Source: Lachnospiraceae bacterium
Lineage (GTDB): Bacteria; Bacillota; Clostridia; Lachnospirales; Lachnospiraceae
NCBI GenBank assembly: GCA_016286555.1
Contig: JAEETA010000007.1
Span: 1-64,000 of the forward strand
DNA: 64,000 nt
Reading direction: 5' to 3'
The notes under the pieces were generated by a model, which made no database searches, was not told the DNA's origin, and saw only the letters and a list, made by a program, of their open reading frames with translations. A program made the position numbers and the translations under genes. This document shows positions 60,328 to 64,000 of the stretch, in pieces. The stretch's first letter is position 1; every line of letters starts with the position of its first letter.

Positions 60328-61257
60328 CTCGATGATCCGCTCCTCTTCCTTCAGACGCTTCAGCACCTCCAGTGCGGTGGGGCGCTCCTCGGGATCCTTT
60401 TTCAGCATATCCTCGATGAGGGAACGGTATTTCTTCTTGTCGATGGCGGGGCTGATCTTCAGCTTTGCCCCTGCATTCACGGCTACCCAGGCATAGATCT
60501 TCTTCCCCTTGGCAGCGCGCTTCTGCAGTTTCTCCGGAAGGTCCGTCACCTCCGGCAGTTCCCCGCTCAGGTAGAAATGAAAGATCAGTCCCAGGGAGAA
60601 AATGTCGGATTTCTGGGTCAGTGTATGGGCCGCAGCTGCCATTTCCTCCTCATCCTCCAACTGGGAGTAAAGTCCCAGCTCGGGGGAGTAGTAGTTCACG
60701 TCACCCACGATCTCATCCGGCTTGTCATCCAGGGGATAACTGCTGTCAAAATCGATGAGCTTTGCCACGTAATTGCCCGCGGCATTGCGCACCAGCAGCA
60801 CGTTTTTCAGCTTCAGGTCACTGTGGACGATGCCCAGCTTATGGACGCTGGAAAGAGCTCCTGCCGCCGTCTGCATCAGGAGTTTTTTCACATCCACGGA
60901 CAGGCTCCGCAGCACGCCCTCCAGCTCTTCCTCCGGAACCACGCCCTCGACGAATTCCGCCGCTTCCGCGTATTTGTTCTCTATCATGAACTCCGCTTCC
61001 GGGATCACGATGTTACCGCCGGAGCCGGTGATGGTCCGGATCAGGGAGTTGACGGTGGTCCTGGTCTTTACGAAATGATCGAAGAGCTTCTGATTGTGGG
61101 CGAAGGTCTTGGCATCCAGGGTTCCGTTTTTCACGGGGGCCGCGGGAGTGTTGTATTTTTTCAGAAAATACTTCTTACCGCCCTTTTTCGCAAGGGCGGT
61201 CTCTCCGCACTGACTGTTTTTCCATTCGCCTATGACGGTATAGCCGTTTACGGTCAT
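59635..61257 (-). CDS. Ser/Thr protein kinase with C-terminal PWPEH repeats
   Basis: A 540-residue protein. The kinase domain spans 1-300: candidate ATP lysine K33/K34 in YFLKKY, catalytic loop H145-S-D147-LKLKN152, metal Asp D169 in IDFD (DFG replaced by DFD) and SPE191-193 for APE. The glycine loop is not typical. Residues 311-537 hold three PWPEH repeats with a low-complexity linker before the third. No membrane helix is seen. I chose ATG 61257, with AAAGGAG eight bases upstream; the ATG at 61275 would place that site in the coding part. It directly follows the PP2C gene. Confidence 0.87.
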   Translation of the reverse strand: MTVNGYTVIGEWKNSQCGETALAKKGGKKYFLKKYNTPAAPVKNGTLDAKTFAHNQKLFDHFVKTRTTVNSLIRTITGSGGNIVIPEAEFMIENKYAEAAEFVEGVVPEEELEGVLRSLSVDVKKLLMQTAAGALSSVHKLGIVHSDLKLKNVLLVRNAAGNYVAKLIDFDSSYPLDDKPDEIVGDVNYYSPELGLYSQLEDEEEMAAAAHTLTQKSDIFSLGLIFHFYLSGELPEVTDLPEKLQKRAAKGKKIYAWVAVNAGAKLKISPAIDKKKYRSLIEDMLKKDPEERPTALEVLKRLKEEERIIEEPWPEHEIILDAEAFEKRGIEGLKKVTEGSEKKYELTSSDGKKRVLSKVELALEGLLKRSLGFEDPWEEHGISFNVEKIKSRGFVGVSRFLMDGIKGYRFYRADSTYTFFRKEMVVGMGYAGGGSASSPSAGTKAAAPEARKETTVPKPAPETKKETTTHGPVSGGVKLCDPWPEHRITFDPEVIGKKGFSAVARDTIGGVNGYRFSRPDGSDQFIRAEMAVVQKMARKE

Positions 61258-61271
61258 GATACCGGCTCCTT

Positions 61272-62531
61272 TCAATCTTCACTGACATATCTGTCGGGAA
61301 ATGCGATGTAATCGTGGAGATAGTTTTCAAACAGCGCTTCCTGCAGAGATCTCTTCAGCTGCAGCACGGTTTCGTCCGCAGGGGAAGGCTCCGCAGTGCC
61401 CTCCGGAACTGCCGGCTTTTCCTCTTCCGGCTTCAAGCTGATGCCGGTGGCATAGTCGTACTCCAGCAGGTCGGGCATTTTTTCCAGATATTTTTCCTGC
61501 AGCGCTTCCAGACGCTTTTTCGCGCTCTCCTGCAGGCTTTCAAAGGAGTCGTAGCCAAAGAATTTCATCGCCATGGTGGAGCTGTCGTCGTGCCTGCCGT
61601 GCTCTTTGAAAAAGTCGGTGAGGCGCTCTCCCATCTCCTTTTCCGACTTCGATATGACAGCTGTGTCAAGCAGCAGTTTTTCGAAGGCCATGGGCGACAG
61701 GAACTGTTTGGAATCAAAGCAGCCGTCGCTGGCGTTAAAGAGAATGCAGGGCTTTTTAAAGGTCATGAAATCACAGCGGATCCGGATGCCCTCGGTGTTG
61801 TTGGCCCGGATGTAATTCGTCATGCCGCCGTCAGGGCCTTCCTCGTCCGGCAGGAGCTGACGCAGTCCTTTGCTTTCCTCCCAGACGTAAGGTCTGGAAT
61901 CACCCGCCGTCAGGTACACGGCCCGCACCCCGTCCTCGGTCTCACGATACAGGGTGAGGCACAGAGTGGTACCCAAAAGAGCCAGTCCGGAATACGCGGA
62001 CTCATAGGTGAGTCCTGCCCGCTCCGCCACCAGCTTCAGGCCTTCCACGACCTCGGAGGTGAGATGTTCCTCTGCTTTTTGTAATTGTGCTCTTCGTTCT
62101 TCCGCGGGGAGTGCACTGAGATGATCGATCCAGCCCGGACAGTCAAAGGGCGGATCATTATAAAGAAATATATGCAAAAAAATCCCGGCAACGATGCGGG
62201 ATGCGAAATATCCGCTTTTCTTAATGTTGTTGACGTTGTCCGTGTAACAATCACGAACGGCAAACAGCTCAAAAAACGAATCTCTGATGTAAGTTTCAAA
62301 TGCCGGCGGCATATCCCCGCCGTACTGCTGTCCGAAGAGAACCTTCGGAAGAAGTGCCGGATCAAAAAGCTCCGGGCGGATGTTCTGATGACGGATCGCA
62401 GCGGCTCCCCCAAGCCCGTCCGCAACCAGAAGCAGTCTGTCATTCACAAGGGGGAGAGCATCCTCCCCCTTGTAGACGATCGTACCGTCCGGCCGCTCTT
62501 TAAAAGCCTGCCTGTAAACCGTTAATTCCAC
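61272..62531 (-). CDS. PP2C-family protein phosphatase
   Basis: The 419-residue protein has the PP2C metal-site motifs LLVADGLGG (D38), TAGDSRPYVW, NASDGCFDS and HDDSSTMAM in the correct order, with insertions between motifs 1 and 2. The last 90 residues are a charged helical tail. It is predicted to reverse phosphorylation by the kinase encoded next. It starts right after the vWA gene and precedes the kinase by 15 bases; the three form the core of the operon. Confidence 0.85.
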   Translation of the reverse strand: MELTVYRQAFKERPDGTIVYKGEDALPLVNDRLLLVADGLGGAAAIRHQNIRPELFDPALLPKVLFGQQYGGDMPPAFETYIRDSFFELFAVRDCYTDNVNNIKKSGYFASRIVAGIFLHIFLYNDPPFDCPGWIDHLSALPAEERRAQLQKAEEHLTSEVVEGLKLVAERAGLTYESAYSGLALLGTTLCLTLYRETEDGVRAVYLTAGDSRPYVWEESKGLRQLLPDEEGPDGGMTNYIRANNTEGIRIRCDFMTFKKPCILFNASDGCFDSKQFLSPMAFEKLLLDTAVISKSEKEMGERLTDFFKEHGRHDDSSTMAMKFFGYDSFESLQESAKKRLEALQEKYLEKMPDLLEYDYATGISLKPEEEKPAVPEGTAEPSPADETVLQLKRSLQEALFENYLHDYIAFPDRYVSED

Positions 62532-63218
62532 TTAGAAGGATCCCACCATCAGATCGATCGCAGACTGGATGTCCACATCCGCGAGACCGGTTCCTGCGGG
62601 GGAGAAAGCGGGCCAGTAACGGTTCCACGCCTGCATCTCCGTCCAGGGATATGCATTGGGAACGAATGCTACCAGTCTGCCTGCCTTGGGCTGATAATTG
62701 CTGGTAAGAGTCTGATCGGTGCCCTCCCACCATGCAGCCAGCTGCTTGATATCCTCGGGCATTCCCTGAGGATAGGATGCTTCGCCCTTGTTCTTGCCCA
62801 GCTCATGCGCGGGAGCATCGGAGAACACCAGGATCGCATGACGTCTCTTGGCACCCTCGGTGGTCCAGTCGGACTTCAGCGCCACAGCGATGGCTTCCAG
62901 TGCATCCTCTTCCGTGTCAGCGCCGCCGTTTGCTTCGATGCCGTTTACGAATGCCTTGAAATCGTCGGTCTCGTCGGGCAGCACGAAGAATTTGGACTCA
63001 TCCATGGGGCTGCGGTCTGCCTTATAGTCGCCGAATGCGATGACCTTGATGCGAAGCTGTTCCACTTCCTTGTCGTTCTCGTCCATCGCATCCACAAATC
63101 TCTGATAGAAGGAGAGTGCGTTGCTTTTCACCTCATCGATGATGGGAGCCATACTTCCCGTCTTATCGATGCACATGACGATGTCCACGCAATACTCGCC
63201 CATACCCTGTCCAGCCAT
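62532..63218 (-). CDS. von Willebrand factor A domain protein (TerY-like)
   Basis: The 228-residue protein is a single vWA domain: VDIVMCIDKTGSM gives a MIDAS of D18-x-T20-x-S22 (T in place of the usual S), followed by VKVIAFGDYKADRSP and HAILVFSDAPAHE. Stand-alone cytoplasmic vWA proteins of this size, next to PP2C and kinase genes, are called TerY. No signal peptide is seen. GGAGG lies seven bases before the ATG. It is the first gene of the six-gene operon. Confidence 0.85.
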   Translation of the reverse strand: MAGQGMGEYCVDIVMCIDKTGSMAPIIDEVKSNALSFYQRFVDAMDENDKEVEQLRIKVIAFGDYKADRSPMDESKFFVLPDETDDFKAFVNGIEANGGADTEEDALEAIAVALKSDWTTEGAKRRHAILVFSDAPAHELGKNKGEASYPQGMPEDIKQLAAWWEGTDQTLTSNYQPKAGRLVAFVPNAYPWTEMQAWNRYWPAFSPAGTGLADVDIQSAIDLMVGSF

Positions 63219-63283
63219 ACCATATCCTCCTTGTATGCGCCTGCCCGTCCCCTCCTCACATAATTTCGGAAACTACAGGCAAT

Positions 63284-63348
63284 TTGATAGAAAATACCGT
63301 TAATTGTATGATAAAATGTCTATTGCGGAGTTTCAAGTGATTCCGCAA
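63284..63348. promoter_or_regulatory. Overlapping divergent promoters sharing one -10 region, with an inverted repeat
   Basis: Plus strand: TTGATA (63284-63289), 17 bases, TATGAT (63307-63312), serving the gene at 63389. Minus strand: TTGAAA (63331-63336), 17 bases, TATCAT (63308-63313), serving the vWA operon. The two -10 hexamers overlap by five bases, so polymerase can occupy only one at a time. The inverted repeat TTGCGGA-12-TCCGCAA (63323-63329 and 63342-63348) surrounds the minus-strand -35. Confidence 0.75.
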
Positions 63349-63388
63349 ATATTTCTCTGTTTTTCGTTACTTTGAAGGAGGGAACTCT

Positions 63389-64000
63389 ATGCTTTTATCC
63401 GGCATTTTTCACACGGGGGAAGGAATCTTCTGGATCCTCTGTTTTTCCGTGGCACTCATTCTCTTTATCGCCGGCATTGCTTATCTGATCATCCAAAGAA
63501 AGGTACGGGGTGAGGATCTGGCCAAGGCAACGGTGTTTGAATTCATCGCAGCCGTCATTCTCTTCCTGCCGGGAGAACTCTTTGACAACGGTACATTGCG
63601 GGTGATCCCGGTACTGAAGGGCACGGAGAGTCTGCTGACCTCCATCCTGCGGACCATCAACATGTACATGGGCAACGACTACTCCGAGGTGGCCCTGGAA
63701 GGACATCCCGTATTTTCCACCGCCTATGCGGCCCTGATGACCGCTACCAACATTGCTCTGCTGGTCTTTGCCTTCGGATTTTTGATCAAATTCCTGGACG
63801 GCCCGCTGCAGAAGCTCCGTCTCCTCCTGCGGGGGAAGAGAAATACCTATCTCTTCACGGACATTAACGAAAAGACCATGACCATCGCGGGATCCGTTCC
63901 GGACAAAAACAGATCCCTGGTCTTCTGTTCCCAGGGCACCGAACTGACTCCGGAACAACGGGAACGGATCGAGGAAATGGGCGGCATCTATGTCAACGAT
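63389..64000 (+). CDS. Membrane protein with possible RCK-like nucleotide-binding domain, cut by the right edge
   Basis: ATG 63389 has a perfect AAGGAGGG six bases upstream and the frame is open for 204 codons to the window end. Three hydrophobic helices lie at about residues 12-36, 47-62 and 112-136. After a basic loop (RLLLRGKRN) a soluble domain begins NTYLFTDINEKTMTIAGSVPDKN and RSLVFCSQGTE, which looks like the first strands of a Rossmann or RCK-type domain, as in channel-associated proteins. The family is not certain. It is transcribed away from the vWA operon from an overlapping promoter. Confidence 0.75.
   Translation, partial: MLLSGIFHTGEGIFWILCFSVALILFIAGIAYLIIQRKVRGEDLAKATVFEFIAAVILFLPGELFDNGTLRVIPVLKGTESLLTSILRTINMYMGNDYSEVALEGHPVFSTAYAALMTATNIALLVFAFGFLIKFLDGPLQKLRLLLRGKRNTYLFTDINEKTMTIAGSVPDKNRSLVFCSQGTELTPEQRERIEEMGGIYVND

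Noticed and set aside
1-64000. CRISPR arrays, tRNA or rRNA genes, insertion sequences, attachment sites
   Set aside because: I looked for spaced direct repeats, cloverleaf-like segments, transposase motifs and long terminal inverted repeats and saw none I could support.

Overview
The window reads as chromosomal DNA from an anaerobic Firmicute, most likely a fairly high-GC member of the Lachnospiraceae or a close clostridial relative (inference). Supporting signs are strong AGGAGG-type ribosome binding sites, Gram-positive lipoproteins, YesM/YesN-type two-component systems, AGCS transporters, very large hybrid histidine kinases, GH43 enzymes and YtfQ-like sugar ABC systems. I see no rRNA, tRNA, CRISPR array, phage gene or transposase. 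Almost all genes lie on the minus strand and no gene-free stretch reaches 300 bases.

Layout. (1) 1-5.4 kb: an AT-richer patch of small transferase-like genes (nucleotidyltransferase, several GNAT acetyltransferases, a methyltransferase, a C39-like protease, a lipoprotein) with at least two broken GNAT fragments. (2) 5.4-7.3 kb: msrA, then a DegV-MarR pair behind a strong promoter carrying two palindromes. (3) 7.3-15.8 kb: a PD-(D/E)xK-like nuclease/ATPase, three small membrane proteins (two with zinc ribbons), then a BMP-family binding protein overlapping a 1206-residue receptor (ECF-S-like membrane domain, beta-propeller, Y_Y_Y domain, HD-GYP). (4) 15.9-22 kb: a plus-strand hybrid kinase overlapping a membrane-anchored carboxylesterase, then a minus-strand esterase and a GH43 enzyme. 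(5) 22-26.4 kb: an NAD salvage operon (pncA-nadD-pncB-nadE) that continues into two small genes and a free-methionine-R-sulfoxide reductase. (6) 26.5-35 kb: a galactofuranose-type sugar ABC operon, preceded by a YesMN two-component system with its own binding protein. (7) 35.1-47.1 kb: a signalling operon with a REC-GGDEF protein, three hybrid histidine kinases (one with an embedded DegV domain), an AGCS symporter and a response regulator. (8) 47.3-52.9 kb: a GntR-controlled ABC exporter operon with a CPBP protease and a GH43 enzyme. (9) 53-64 kb: two minus-strand operons around a TerB-like gene. They carry a vWA protein, a PP2C phosphatase, a Ser/Thr kinase, a small kinase-tail homologue, a RanBP2-type zinc-finger membrane protein and an M48 protease; then a small protein, a CbxX/SpoVK-type AAA+ ATPase, a paralogue of its N-terminal domain and a CbrC-like protein. 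A plus-strand membrane protein runs off the right edge from a promoter sharing its -10 with the vWA operon.

Region 9 is the best candidate for an undescribed system. Its vWA-PP2C-kinase core resembles the TerY-P triad of Ter stress systems. The kinase tail holds three copies of a roughly 60-residue repeat (called here the PWPEH repeat) that also exists as a free-standing protein encoded next door. The second most novel items are the DegV-containing hybrid kinase and the ECF-S/propeller/HD-GYP receptor.
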